Positions 21,244 through 33,089 of a stretch of 64,000 bases of DNA are shown piece by piece. The position numbers and the translations under genes were made by a program. Source of the DNA: Triticum aestivum (taxonomy: Eukaryota; Streptophyta; Magnoliopsida; Poales; Poaceae); contig NC_057801.1 of NCBI RefSeq assembly GCF_018294505.1, forward strand, positions 851,753,583 through 851,817,582, read 5' to 3'. How positions within the stretch are numbered: position 1 is the stretch's first letter; every line of letters begins with the position of its first letter. The notes beneath the pieces were generated by a model, which was not told where the DNA came from, ran no database searches, and worked only from the letters and a program-made list of their open reading frames with translations.

Positions 21244-24200
21244 ATCCTTCGTGCTACGGCAGCATGCCTAATCGGTCTCGGGATGCTAGCCATCGGCCAG
21301 ATCTGGCCCGAGCTGGTGGCGTGTCATACTGGGCTTGTGTCCGGTCAGTTCCACCATGATGTGATGACCGGATGATGACGGACGACACGGAGTGCTGGCG
21401 ACGGTTGGGCATGTGGGGTGCTGCGATGAGATGGCTTTCCGCGTGTGCGGTGCCGGCTGGTGACGTTACCATCCTCGGTTGGTGGATGTGATTTTATCTG
21501 GTCGGTTGGATGGTGATGTCTGTAGATTGTTCTGCAATGATTCCCTACGGAAGCATGCTAGTGTGGTCATTAAAAAGACTTCGGGAGGTTTTATGTCTTA
21601 GATCTGGTGGATGACTTCAGTGGTGAGACATAAATTATGAACGAGGACTTGGCACAGAGGGATGGTCGTGGAGGGGCGGCCGTCCAATTGTATCGGGTTA
21701 TACAACTTCGAAATCGACGTGGTCAAGAAATTAAATGGTCCCTGTGCCCTGCCCATTAATATTTTAGATTGTGTGCTTGGTCATTTTACACCACTGTTAA
21801 CTAATAGTAAAATCTAACCAACGGAAAATAATAATAATAAATCATTCAGATGGACAGAGGTTATCCTGTGTTTTTGTCCAGTTATCATTTGTATTCTGAA
21901 ATCATCCGCATCAACTTCATATACTACATCCTCATGTTTTTGTTGTTCATACATGAACACGTCACCGTGTACTCTCGACGTTTGGGTGATGCACAATCGG
22001 CGATGATGCTCATGTCGAAGGAGATCCGGCCAGAAACGCGATACACAAGCAATCCAATAGGCAGTTTTGTAGACCCGAAACCCCACACGCCCGGGAGAGA
22101 CCCCTTGTGAGGGACACCATCAGTTGCCCCTGAACCGGTCTTCATGTTAGGAACACTCCTCGATTCTTCCGAACTATTCGTCGTCTTCGATCGTTGGCCT
22201 TGAAAGCTAGCTAAACAGTCTTCCCATCTTCGATCTCGAGCATCGTCCTAGTGTACCTGAAGAGTTTACACGTCGGACATCTGAGGAGCCTGTTGTAGGT
22301 TCCTTTAGCCTTTATCAGACACCTTGTTATTTTCACGCCTCACCTCAGGTTATAGTTTTTTCTGCATGGCGGTGACTTGTTGCAGCCGAGATCCAATGTC
22401 GGACTGCATACGAGGCGTCATATACCACCCCGGTCTTTAAAATTTTGAAGGAGTTTAGCCAAGATGCACGGTGAGAAAAGTATTCTGTGCAGCCATCCGT
22501 TCACAGCCGGTCTCCATACTGGGCTGGTTCCGAAGTAGCACACACCACCTCGGTCATGAGATGTCGATGTAGATGGCCGGCCACTGTGGATTTTTTTTCA
22601 CCATGCTGTTTTTTAGGCGGAAAATTTTCACAGAATATTTCTGATTATTACAATTTATTCTTTGTCAAGATATAAAGCAAGTAGCCCTCAAGGTGTGTGC
22701 CGGCCTAAACTCTGGTGTTCACATGAAGGATAGTAGAATTCAGCTGATCCTAGTAGCCCGAGACTCGGGTCTATTCCCAAAATTGGCCTGAGGATTGAAT
22801 CCTTCGCTTGGTGGCATATGATGGCCTGCAAGTGCATAGAGCTATGTAGCGATTTTGTGGTAAGTTAGGTTTGTCGATCCCATAGGAGTAAAAAGGACGA
22901 CACCACAATCCCCATAGTTGTGTTGTCACTTTACACAACTATGCTCATACCCTGACCGGAGTTTGGAAATAGTTCACTTATGTAGTTTGCTAGGTGAAAT
23001 GGCGAAGAGAGAATGAAATTAAGACTAGAGAGAACGGAAAACAAATACTAAATTAAATGGAGAAAATAAAATATGAGAAGTATCTAATACCCAAGAACTA
23101 CAGGGAGAAGCAAATCAATGATGCTATATATATAGTCATATATGCCGACTGGCCAGATTTTAAACATCAGTGCGGAACGATCTACTTATGTAGAAGTGAA
23201 CGCCCATGTGTTTTGTTTCTTATTTTTTTCCTTTTTACACATAACCAAACACAGCTTTTCCCCTAATTGCTATATGTGTGCATTTAAGACAAAAACATGT
23301 CAGCAGAGATTCCAACAAAATTCAAAATTCAAAATATTTTGTAGCTCAAACCGTCGCTCCAATTAAAACTTTGTTTTCATATAAATGATTCATCGCAACA
23401 AGATCTTCAAAACTAGATCCCATGTTGTCATATTTGCACGAGGAAAATTTTCAGTCAGAAGTTACCATGCATGTATTACGTAACTATCACGCCTATGGTA
23501 GATAATTTATCATGGTGTTTACACTGAAATTGCCAGGGTATGCTTCCACTGTTTTTTTTTTCTGGGACAATAGTTAACACGATATTTGTAAATAAAATTG
23601 TAGGTCTACAATATGCGGTGAGTTGAGGTCCATGTGTCGACACGGCATAACCCACTTATAAACCAAACTTTGTGGGTCGTGCAGGTCATGCCCGTAGGGG
23701 CGTGTGCCGGCTCGTGACGTGCCGGGCCGGCCAATTGGGCACATATAAATGGAACTTTATGGGTCGTGCTGTGCCCGGACTTTATGGTTCAAGTCCTAGG
23801 CACCACACACAGACATTAAATATAGTACCTTAGTCCTGATTTATTGGTCCCCTTTGTAATTTATGCTAACTGTTGATCAAAGATTTAGCTGACAAAATTA
23901 TAATGCATGTCAACAAAAAATACATCGTTGGATTCGTATTTGAACATAGTTTTCAAAGATATATTTGTTTATGACATGCATTAACATTTTGTTAGTTAAA
24001 TTTATAGTCAAAATTTGACATAAAATACAATAAGAACCAATAAATTAGGACGGAGGTAATATTTCTCTAGTTTTTTCTTTGGCTGGACATGCAACGGAAC
24101 TAGTGGCAGGATAAAACGAAACGTAACGTACTTCTAATCACAAAACCTTAATTTGTATGGTGGTGCTGCATGGGGCAGCGATTAGTGTTAAAGTTTATTT

Positions 24201-24636
24201 TAGTAGAGAACAGTCCTTATCACATCGATTCACACATCAAGACGCGAAATCTGAGGCTTTGTTTTGTTTTGTTTTGTTTTGTCTTATGAGTTGCTTAGCG
24301 ATCTCACGTGTTGTCTGCCACGCACAGATTGATGCGCACACGCCTTGATGACCGCGGCGCGAGATCTAAAGCTGTATGGGATGCTTTACGCTAGCTGACA
24401 GCTGCGTCGGACGGAGCTAATTAACTAATTAGTCTGGCGTATAGACTGATGTGCAAGCACCTGTGCACTTATCGGTAGTTGATCCACCCACATGCATGCC
24501 CAGCCCATGCTAATTAATTAAGTCTGGCGTTCTGAAATATAAGTCTTTTTTACATATTTCTATAAAAACTGCATACCGATGTATATAGATATATTTTAGC
24601 GTATAGATTCACTCATCGCTTCGTATGTAGTCTGCA
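21244..24636. other. Intergenic stretch without recognised genes
   Basis: Mixed sequence between the gene fragment and the copy B promoter. Short ORFs are scattered and carry no motif that can be supported. A TTTTG pentamer run is at about 24,262-24,282. GC-rich segments at 23,690-23,800 look like worn repeats without resolvable ends. Confidence 0.5.
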
Positions 24637-24720
24637 CCTACTCAGAGGTTCCCCTGTTATATACACCAGGACACCGCCGCGCCTACTCAGAGGTTCCCCT
24701 GTTATATACACCAGGACACC
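24637..24720 (+). promoter_or_regulatory. Duplicated 39-bp promoter segment of copy B
   Basis: A 39-bp segment that opens CCTACTCAGAGGTTCCCCTG occurs at 24,637-24,675 and again, identical, at 24,682-24,720, separated by GCCGCG. Each copy contains TTATATACACC, a plausible TATA element, 400-450 bp before the kinase ATG. A CCAG|GTATTG at about 24,797 could be a leader-intron donor. The promoter role is inferred from position. Confidence 0.45.
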
Positions 24721-25124
24721 AATCACGATAGCGTTTCATTTGCTCATTACAGTCCATATCTTCTACAGCCTGCTGCCTGCTCGTCCACTGCTACCAGGTA
24801 TTGTATGTATTTTAGTTTTTATTTTAATAGCTCCTGTTGTACTACACTACTACTTTTCCAAGATCCGCTGAAATCTCTGTCCGCATGCAAAAATGTATGG
24901 ATTGTGTTTTGCACACGCGCAGCAAGTTGGTTTGGTTCGTTTTGATTTAGTTGTACATCTCAGCATCTTCTTTAATATTAATATGCAGGGGTGTTTGCTC
25001 CATAGTTGTTTGGTACGCAACTTCTTGTTTGGATCCATGCTTAGTCTCCCATAGTTCATGATGAATTGCATTAGATTTACTATGTAAGTATTTTGAATTG
25101 AGCGCACTGTGTAATCTACTTAAG

Positions 25125-25280
25125 ATGGACAAGGAAATCATGGAACATGACGTATTGGAGCGTATATTTGATGGGAGCATCAAGCCAACAGATCTAAAGT
25201 TATCAGCTCTACAGAGCATCACCGGAAATTTCTCACAAGAGCAAATAGTTGGTATGGGCGGATTTGGAACCGTTTACAAG
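25125..25280 (+). CDS. Kinase exon K1 (N-terminus and glycine loop)
   Basis: Starts at ATG 25,125 (MDKEIMEHDVLERIFDGSIK). An upstream TTG in the same frame is not needed. The exon carries the leader LKLSALQSITGNFSQEQIVG, common in cereal cytoplasmic RLK-like kinases, then the ATP-binding glycine loop VGMGGFGTVYK (residues 42-52). It ends at AAG|GTAAAC, phase 0. There is no signal peptide or membrane segment. The exon is intact. Confidence 0.9.
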
Positions 25281-25582
25281 GTAAACTTCACTTTTCAGTG
25301 ATTTTTTTTGTTTAAACAACCTAAATATCTCACGTGCTTGATCAAACTTTTTATTTGTTTTGATATAAGCACAAAATAAGAATACTATTACTTGGAAAAA
25401 AAAGTGTCACATTGGTAGACGCAGAATATTGTCAAATTTCCGCTATGTCTATGTGCTATACCGCGAAGCAAAATACTTTGTGGTGAAAGTTGATTTTTAT
25501 GCATGCCAAATTTCAAAAAATAAATAAATAATTGGTGCATTGCATGTTCAGATAATTTCTAATATCATCCAAGTTTAAACAG

Positions 25583-25844
25583 GGTGTCCTTCGAAACGGA
25601 GAAGTTGCTGTGAAGAGGATAAACAACAACCATACAGTAGATGAGAATGTATTTCGTCGCGAGGTTAACAGCTTATTGCATGTCAGCCATAAAAATATAG
25701 TTCGGTTTCTTGGCTTCTGTTCTCACACAAAACATAAAGTATTCGAAAATAAAGGATCAAGAGATTACATTTACGCTGAGAGTAGGGAAAGAATTCTCTG
25801 TTTTGAGTACATCAACAACGGAAGTCTTGAAAAATATATTACAT
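25583..25844 (+). CDS. Kinase exon K2 (N-lobe)
   Basis: Follows AAACAG. It reads GVLRNGEVAVKRINN with the ATP-anchoring Lys in AVKRI, then FRREVNSLLHVSHKNIVRFL (helix C Glu in RREV) and ILCFEYINNGSLEKYIT (hinge). The donor is taken as ACAT|GTACAC, leaving one base over. K3 begins with AT, so the next codon is TAT. Related cereal kinases usually have Asp here, so a point change is likely. Length is 262 bp. Confidence 0.85.
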
Positions 25845-25985
25845 GTACACTCTGGATTATGAAACTTTTCTCTCTCTTTTACTCTCCAATGACTGGGTCA
25901 CAAATTATGAGGGACTGACTAACAACTATATCATTTTGTATGTCTAACATTCAAAGACCTCACGCCCTTGCTTTTTCTTCCGCAG

Positions 25986-25998
25986 ATGAGTTAAGAGG
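25986..25998 (+). CDS. Kinase exon K3, 5' piece before the CACTA
   Basis: Thirteen bases after CCGCAG: AT GAG TTA AGA GG, the start of the conserved ELRGLQWD element. The CACTA begins at the next base. The last three bases (AGG) are the target duplication, repeated at 48,061-48,063. Confidence 0.85.
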
Positions 25999-25999
25999 C

Positions 26000-26215
26000 A
26001 CTAGTGCAGAACCGGGCTTTAGTGCCGGTTCGTGACGGCCTTTAGTGCCGGTTGGCGAACCGGCACTAAAGAGTGGGGACTAAAGCCCCCCCCCCCTAGT
26101 ACCGGTTCGTCACGAACCGGCGCTAAAGTGCAAACACGTGGCACGAGCCAGGCCCGTGTGCGTGTAGGACATTAGTACCGGTTGGTAACACCAACCGGTA
26201 CTAAATGTTTGGGTG
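26000..26215. repeat. CACTA left subterminal repeats
   Basis: Repeated GTGCCGGTT/AACCGGCACTAAA and AGTACCGGTT/AACCGGTACTAAA units in both orientations. In CACTA elements such units bind the TnpA-type protein. Confidence 0.85.
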
Positions 26216-26361
26216 TTTTTTTTTTTAATTTTTGCTTTAATTTTGTGTTTTCAATTTGGCTTTATTTTCCATTTAATTCTTTTTTGTTTACTGGTATTTC
26301 ACGATACTATAAATTGTACACGTTATGCATATATATTAAATAGATTTTCTCGTACGTAGAA

Positions 26362-26365
<4 letters not shown>

Positions 26366-26410
<45 letters not shown>
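26366..26410. repeat. (AT)n microsatellite
   Basis: About 22 uninterrupted AT dinucleotides inside the CACTA. Confidence 0.95.
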
Positions 26411-26414
<4 letters not shown>

Positions 26415-26529
26415 CATCGAATGTCTCACAGCCAACACCATTAACTATTCACACATATATACATGTATATACATATACAATTTCTACTACATGTTGCCTT
26501 GGTGCCTTCGGAGCACGATGACAAGTGGT

Positions 26530-29143
26530 TCATGGGGGCGGTAGCGGGTAACAGTATTCTCCTTTCGGATCTATGACCTGGTCGAGCAAAAATCCGGCTA
26601 TTTCCTCTTGAAGTGCTTGTATGTGCTCGGGGGGTAGGAGCTTGTATGTGCTCGGGGGATAGGAGCTTATCCTGCACCTCTCTGAACTGTTAAGAAGGAG
26701 ATCAATAATATGCATGTGTGTTAGTTGTGTGACTAGATATCGATAATGGTGTGAATAGTGTTCTGACAAACGTACCCAGTCCTGTCTGTCAGATCTGCTC
26801 CTTTCGCACGTCATCATGCGAATGTTCTCGCAAACGTAGTATGCACACAGATTATTCCCTTTCTCCTGCCTCAGGACCTTTACGAGAATGGAATTGAATC
26901 ATATGCATAATAATTAATTAATGATATTGAAACAAGAATTAAAGAGATGGTAGCTAGCTAGTACTACTTAATTACTTACCATGGGTCGATGCCAAAACAA
27001 TTTTTTTTCCATTCTCCTGGAGTCACCGCGACGAACTTTGCCCATGCCCTGCCCGCCGGCAAAGAAAATTAATAAAGGGGTTATTAAATAGTTCATATCA
27101 GGAACTAATAGTTAATAATGATTGAAATTATCTGTTGACTATCCCCTTCACGATGGTGTAGTCTTTATTTTCTTTAGTTAGTGAGTCCAGTAATTCAACT
27201 TTTCCTTCCTCAACTTTAATGTCTATCAAGACCCAGTGCCAACTGCATACGCACACGTTTGCATGTCTTAATTAAGCGGGCATGTGCATAAAATTAATCA
27301 ACTACGGTAACCGTATACACTTAATTATTAACATCTAGCTAGCTAGTAAGCAAAAACAGAATTTGTAGTACAAGACAGTGTGACTCACGGGAAGTTGTAA
27401 GGAAGTAGTATATCTTCGAAGGTATTGATGCGCTTCAAGAACTCTAGCATGCTTTCCTCTACAGCAGCTTTACAATGTTCAATCTCCCATATGTCCTGAT
27501 TAATGGTATTTGGGTCAATGAACCCAACGCCATAGCGTCCAGCTTTTTTCATTTCATACATCTTCATCCTGCATATAATACCACAGAAAAAGAATATAGT
27601 GAGGATAATTACATGTAATGATTGATCAAAATTATCACTACATAACTAGCTTGAGACTTAAATTACAGAAAGAAATCACTTACAGACAATAGCAACTGAC
27701 GATAGACTTGTCGAGTGCGTCTTGATTAAATAACTGAAATAGTTCTGGATACTCAATGGCCAGAGCTTTCTCATGGTAATAATGCTCATGCTTGACATTC
27801 ACCATGAGGGACTCTCGATTGGAAATCTTGGTCATGTTCATGTACCATTGATGCAATTGATACATTCTCGTTGGGAGGTCCTTGACCTTGTCTGGATGGA
27901 CCAAAGGTTGGCCCCAGGCATATTTCCATTTTATTTCTGATTCTTTAAGCGGAGACATGGGCTCGATTTGGAGGAGTTGTCCAACAGAGATCTTGAGCAT
28001 TTCAGCCTGCATTATATGCTCCTCCGTTATTACCACATCGCCCTGCTGGGGAACGCTAACGGTTTGCCCACAATAATATTTGGCGCGCGTACTACTCTCA
28101 TGTGTTGTTGGCACAACAAGCGGGGGGATCTCTTGCGCAGCCTGTTCTCCCAGCTGGGGAACGGTTTTCCGGCATTTTTTGTCAGCTGCTTGTTGGCTCA
28201 AGCTTGAGCTCGCTTCCTTCCGTAGCCGTGATCGATGTAGCTTCCTGATTTGACGCATATCGTCTGAGTCAACAGGCTTGGGAGCTGGTGCTCTAGCCAT
28301 ACGAATGAAGTGGTCAATCGTTTTCTCAGGCACTTTCTCCTTTGGCGGCGGTGCCGGTTTCGGTCCAAAATGGGCGTCCACTTGGGCTTGCACTATGGCT
28401 GTGTTTTGCTCCTTAGTCATGTCGTAAGGCCTCTGAGGAAGAGGAGCGAGGCTTGGACCATATTTATATCGCTTGCCTTCGCCTGTACTTCATGAACTAC
28501 CTCGACTCGTACCGCTACGCACCAAAGCTGCGGGATGTCTCTTCTGCGATTTCTGAGACGGCGGAGACGGCTGACGTGGAGTTGGACCAGGAGAAGTGGC
28601 CTGACGATGTGCCGGACTTGAAGCAGGAGGTGTGGCCTGACACGGTGCCGGACTTGCAACCGGAGAAGTGGCATGACGCTGTGCCGGGCTTGAAACCGGA
28701 GGAGTCAGCTCACGCGTTCGGGGACTTGGAGGAGGTGGCGGACTTCGAGGAGGAGTCGTCTCACGCGTTCGTGGACTTGGAGGAGCGGGAGTCTGCTGAC
28801 TCGGTGGCGGACTTCGAGGAGTCGGCAGACGACGCGGTGTCGGTGGACTTCGAAAGATTATGCAATCCTTTCTCCATAGGATGATACGATGTATGGCCTC
28901 TCCGAGTGTGCGCTCGTCTTCACCTCCAGGAATGTCAAGCGTTAGCCCCGAATATGGGTCCACCACTTCATCAACCATGACACGAGCATAGCTCTCTGGA
29001 ATAGGGATGCAATGGTAGGTTGCTTCGGGGGTAACTGAAAAAGCAACGCCGTCCGCCACCTTCATGGATATGTTCTTCATTTTGGAGTGTAGCTCACAGT
29101 TAGTGTTCTCTATGATGTCATCCATAGGGTATGTATCCAGCAC
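26530..29143 (-). pseudogene. CACTA ORF with proline-rich region and Ulp1-like cysteine protease
   Basis: Minus-strand, multi-exon. The first block (29,143-27,684) has a DIPGGEDERTLGEA region, a Pro/Ser-rich repeat (TPRSPPPPPSPRTRE style), an in-frame TGA at 28,492-28,490, then YGPSLAPLPQRPYDMTKEQN and a conserved basic region. Exon 27,568-27,389 reads VGFIDPNTINQDIWE. Exon about 27,242-27,132 has WHWVLIDIKVEEGKVELLDS, with the catalytic His and Asp of a C48/Ulp1 peptidase. Exon about 26,880-26,772 has EKGNNLCAYYVCENI with the catalytic Cys. The end reads IQALQEEIAGFLLDQVIDP. Such proteases occur in several plant CACTA and Mutator lineages, and their role in transposition is unknown. The single in-frame stop breaks this copy. 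Confidence 0.68.
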
Positions 29144-29299
29144 TGTGTAGCCGGGGCAGAACCAACGCTGCTTCTCGGCATGGATGGGACGGTGCTATCC
29201 AATGCTGGACGATCATCCGCTTGCTGCTGCCGCTGCTGAGACCCCCTTTCCTGGCTAAGTGAGTTGATCTGCTGCTGCTGCTGCTAGAATTTGAGTGCC

Positions 29300-30625
29300 A
29301 GGTCCACGTGCCTTGCTTCTAGGCCTTGAAGACGTTCTGCGTCCTGCTTCGTCTGCTCCTCCTCCAGCTTCCTCTTCTTCTCCTCCTCCATCTTCTTTCT
29401 TGCACGGGACCTGTAGTCGTCATTCCAGTCCGAAAAGCCCTCATATCAGGGAATAACACCCTTGCCTCGTGTTCTTCCCGAGTGTTCAGGATTTCCCAGG
29501 GCGCTCGTAAGCTCGTAGTTCTCTCTGTTGGGCGTGAACACCCCCGCTCGAGCTTCTTCTATTGCGTCAATTATCTTTTGTTCGGCTCCTTTTAGACTTG
29601 CCTTCTTCGAAACCATGCCTATCTTCGGGTCCAACGCCCCCTCCCCCCATGCGCATAGAACCAAGTTCTGCACCTGGGGGGGGGGGGGGCAGTGCCGGGT
29701 AATCGGAGTGACCCCTGCATCCTCCATCTCTTGCTCAGACTTATCCCACTTAGGCAATGCCACCGCGTAGCCACCTGGACCCAGCCTATGGAACTGCGTC
29801 TTTCTTGCGGCATTTGCCTTGTTTTTCATCGACCGTTCCTTAGATATTTCTGAATCCTTGAAGGTCACGAAATCGTCCCAATGTTCTCTTTGCTTCTCCA
29901 GTGTTCCCTTGAAATCTGGAGTCTTCCTTTCATTAGCGAGGTAGTTGGCCCATACAGTTTTCTTGTGGGTGTTGAATGCAATTGCCATCTTCTTAAGAGC
30001 AGCGGCCTTGACTTTGTCCACATCTGCTTTAGTGAAATGATCTGGTAGTAACACCTGGACGTTTAGTCTTTGGCTCTTTCCATTCTTGAATGGAGATCGG
30101 GAGTTTGTCCTTCACAAGAACTCCGCACTGACGAGTCCACTTGTTCGCAATGTTCTTAGGCGTGAGGGGTTCGCCACTAGGTTTGATGGATTCGATGTGG
30201 TACTTTACACCATCCTTCAACAATCTTCCCGGGCCTCGCTTTGTCTTGCTGTCTGTAGAAGCAGATTTGCTCGATCCGGAGGGCTGAAAGAAGAAAGATC
30301 GATTTGTTAATATATCTTCAATAAAAAAAACATGTGATGATCACCATGATGCATGCTTATATAAATATACCTCGCCGGTAGTGTTTGTTATTTGAAGATC
30401 AGCATTGTCTGTGTCATCACAAACATTGTCTGTGTCATAATCATAATCATAGTTCATGACTTCATCAACCCGGTCGTCGAGATCGAATATCTTTTCATCA
30501 CCCTCTCCAGTATTGTTAAGATATTGGGAGTCGTCATCTGCTTCATTCAGATCATCTAGCATGTGAGGGCTGCGTATGATATCGAACAATTCCTCTTCTC
30601 TCTCTCTGCCGATATTGTCCGCCAT
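29300..30625 (-). pseudogene. CACTA Ptta/En/Spm-type ORF (TnpA-like), decayed
   Basis: The minus strand starts MADNIGREREEELFDIIRS (30,625) with a very acidic exon ending GAG|GTATAT at 30,371. The next exon after TTTCAG (about 30,284) reads SKTKRGPGRLLKDGVKYHI and TPKNIANKWTRQCGVLVKD. A frame break near 30,060 follows. The next block (30,054-29,446) has KKTVWANYLANERKTPDFKG, RLGPGGYAVALPKWDKSEQE and a coiled EQKIIDAIEEARAGVF tail, matching the plant transposase Ptta/En/Spm family (PF03004). Stops then separate a Lys/Glu- and Gln-rich end (KKMEEEKKRKLEEEQ). A poly-Pro codon run sits at the G tract 29,681-29,692. The likely role is DNA binding at subterminal repeats. Confidence 0.62.
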
Positions 30626-30835
30626 AGCTTTTACTTTACTAATAATACAGAAGAAATATAAAACAATTTAGTATCCAAATTACAATGCATGGATGCAATT
30701 AATCAATAAGGAAAATCTGAATCTCGAATACATCCTCTCGAATATATAATCTCGAATACATCATCGTCTTAATATATATAATCTCGAATACATCGTCTCG
30801 AATACTATATATCGAATACATCACTGGCTAGGTAC

Positions 30836-31276
30836 CTAATAAAGATCGAGTACTACAGAAGAATCTAGGGCGCCACTCGCGGTTCCTGGGGCGCGGGCGG
30901 TGCACACCCAAAGAGAAGGAACCATCACAGGATCATATCTCCGGTCATCTGCCCAAAGAACCCGCCAAGTAGTGGAGAACCTGACGTCGTCCGTAGCAGC
31001 CATGTAGCGATGGACGTGCTCATCTTCCTCCCTGACACGACGACGCACCACCTCCGGCGGGGCCGGCTGCCTCTGCACCGAATGTGGCCCACGCGAACGC
31101 CACCATAGAAGATCAGGGTCGACGACGGGACCCGAGGTCGGGTTCCTCACCAAGCGGCGTGCCCCTCCAGGTAGCACCTCCCAGTGCCAGCCCGGTGGAG
31201 TCCAGTCCCGGACACGGGTCCCCTGAAGCATGGCATTGTCGCGATCGGGTCGACGGCGAGGATGCGGGCCGGGCAT
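30836..31276 (-). CDS. CACTA-associated ORF of unknown function
   Basis: A 146-residue minus-strand ORF rich in Arg, Trp and Pro: DWTPPGWHWEVLPGGARRLV, VDPDLLWWRSRGPHSVQRQP, then HRYMAATDDVRF and a VLDLY end. It lies directly upstream of the Ptta-type ORF and downstream of the internal subterminal repeats, so it may be its 5' exon. No family name can be given. Confidence 0.5.
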   Translation of the reverse strand: MPGPHPRRRPDRDNAMLQGTRVRDWTPPGWHWEVLPGGARRLVRNPTSGPVVDPDLLWWRSRGPHSVQRQPAPPEVVRRRVREEDEHVHRYMAATDDVRFSTTWRVLWADDRRYDPVMVPSLWVCTARAPGTASGALDSSVVLDLY

Positions 31277-31649
31277 ATCGTCGAGAACAAATACTATATG
31301 CCCGTAAAAAGTAACATTTTTTAAATGATTGGATTGTGATAACTAAAATTCTATATATATATGCAAATTCTAACAATTTGACATTAATCTAATTCATCTA
31401 ACTAAAACTAATTCTAAAATTTCATGATTATATAACTAACATTTCCATAACAATTCTAATATTTATATAACTAAAAAACAGAAAAATTGCTAACATTTCT
31501 ATAAATATTTCTATAAGAAAAAAACAGAAAACATTTATAACATTTCTATAAAACTAACATTTCTAATATTTATATAACTAAAAACAGAATAATTTCTAAC
31601 ATTTCTATAACTAAAAAACAGAAAAACTTATAACAAACAAACTAATGTG

Positions 31650-31712
31650 TGTAGTGTGTGTGTGTGTGTGTGTCTCTCTCTCTGTGTGTGTGTGTGTGTA
31701 GTACTGTGTGTG
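31650..31712. repeat. (GT)n/(TC)n compound microsatellite
   Basis: GT runs interrupted by TCTCTCTCTC, followed by a GC-rich tract of CGGGGCGGCGACGACG-like units to about 31,980. Confidence 0.9.
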
Positions 31713-32089
31713 TGTGGACATTGGCGGCCGGGGCGAGCTCACCGGTGAGGCGACGACGGGGCGGCGACGACGGGGCGACGGGACGGGGGCGGCGACGACG
31801 GGGCGACGGGATGGGGCGGCGACGACGGGGCGGGGCGGCCGGGGCGACGGGACGGGGAGGCGATGACGGGGCGGGGCGGGGCGCGGTGACGGGGACGACG
31901 GGGACGACGGGGACGGGGATGGCCGGGGCGGCGACGTCGACGGGGGCGGCGATGAGGGGCGGGGACGGCCGGGGTCGGTGAAGAGGGGCGGGGGCGGCGA
32001 CGATCGGGGCAGGGCGGCGCGACGGAGGGAGGAAACAGAGGGAAGAACAGAGGGAAACTGAATTTTTTTCAAGTGTTGTATATATAGGA

Positions 32090-32256
32090 TGGACCTTTAG
32101 AACCGGTTGGAGCCACCAACCGGTACTAAAGGTCTGTTTTGGCCAGGCCAAGCGGCGGGAAGCGCACCCCCTTTAGTACCGGGTGGTGGCTCCAACCGGT
32201 ACTAAAGGCCCCCCCTTTAGTACCGGTTGGTGCCACCACCCGGTACTAAAGGGGGT
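32090..32256. repeat. Internal CACTA-type subterminal repeats
   Basis: Paired GTACCGGTTGGTGCCACC and AACCGGTACTAAAGG units sit about 6 kb inside the left end. They resemble terminal motifs but no CACTA end lies beside them. They may mark a promoter between two gene blocks or a fossil junction of two elements. Confidence 0.75.
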
Positions 32257-33089
32257 GCGCTGGCGCAGTGCGGTGCGGCAAGTTTAGTCCCACCTCGCTA
32301 GTCGAAGGGCTACCGCACTGGTTTATAAGCCCCAGTGCGGTAGCTCTCTCGAGCTCCTCTCCTAAGCAGGCCTACTGGGCCTACCAATTCATTACTGCCA
32401 TGTGGGCCTACTGGGCCTTTGCGGGCCTGCATCCTGGCCCAACAAAAGGTTGAGTTTCTAGTCGTATGCAGGCTGCTTTGGCCCAGTAGGCGGGCTTTTT
32501 TATTTTCTTAATTTTTTTTGCTTTTTTATTTGTTTTATTTATTTTTGAGTTGTTTTTTTGATGTATTTAGAGTTTCTTTGTGAATATTTTTGCTTTAGGT
32601 ACAAAAATTTACAAACTTTGATCTGTTAGTGCCGGTAGTTTTCAAATTTGAATAGTTTAAATTTTGAATTATTTGAAATTTGTGTGAATCACTAGTTTGT
32701 GAATAACTTAACTTTGGAAAAAGATTTTTCAGTGATTCTTTTTTCTTATGTTTAATATTAGTGTGTTTTATCATTATATTCAATTTGGTTTTTTTTGACT
32801 ATATACTGCAAGGCAACAGCCTCACAGCCTTTTATTAAACCGCAAAGTCCAAGTAATACAAATTTACAAAGATAAGACAGAGGGGGAGAGGGTAATACTT
32901 ACAAGTAAACTGGTTAGGGTAAGGCAGCTATCCAAGATATTAGTCTATTCCTATATTTACATTTGATTCTATGAGCTAAAAGAGAGATGTCATGCAAAAA
33001 GTTCCTCCTCCATGCCCTAAAAGAAGGAGTCTCATTCCTGAAGATCTTCCCATTTCTTTGTGTCCAAATATTCCAAGTGGCAGTGAAGA

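Noticed and set aside
31738..32030. GC-rich repeat as a possible CpG-island promoter or CRISPR-like array
   Set aside because: Units are irregular CGGGGCGGCGACGACG simple repeats without spacers; an array of spacers is not present and CRISPR is not expected in a plant genome.
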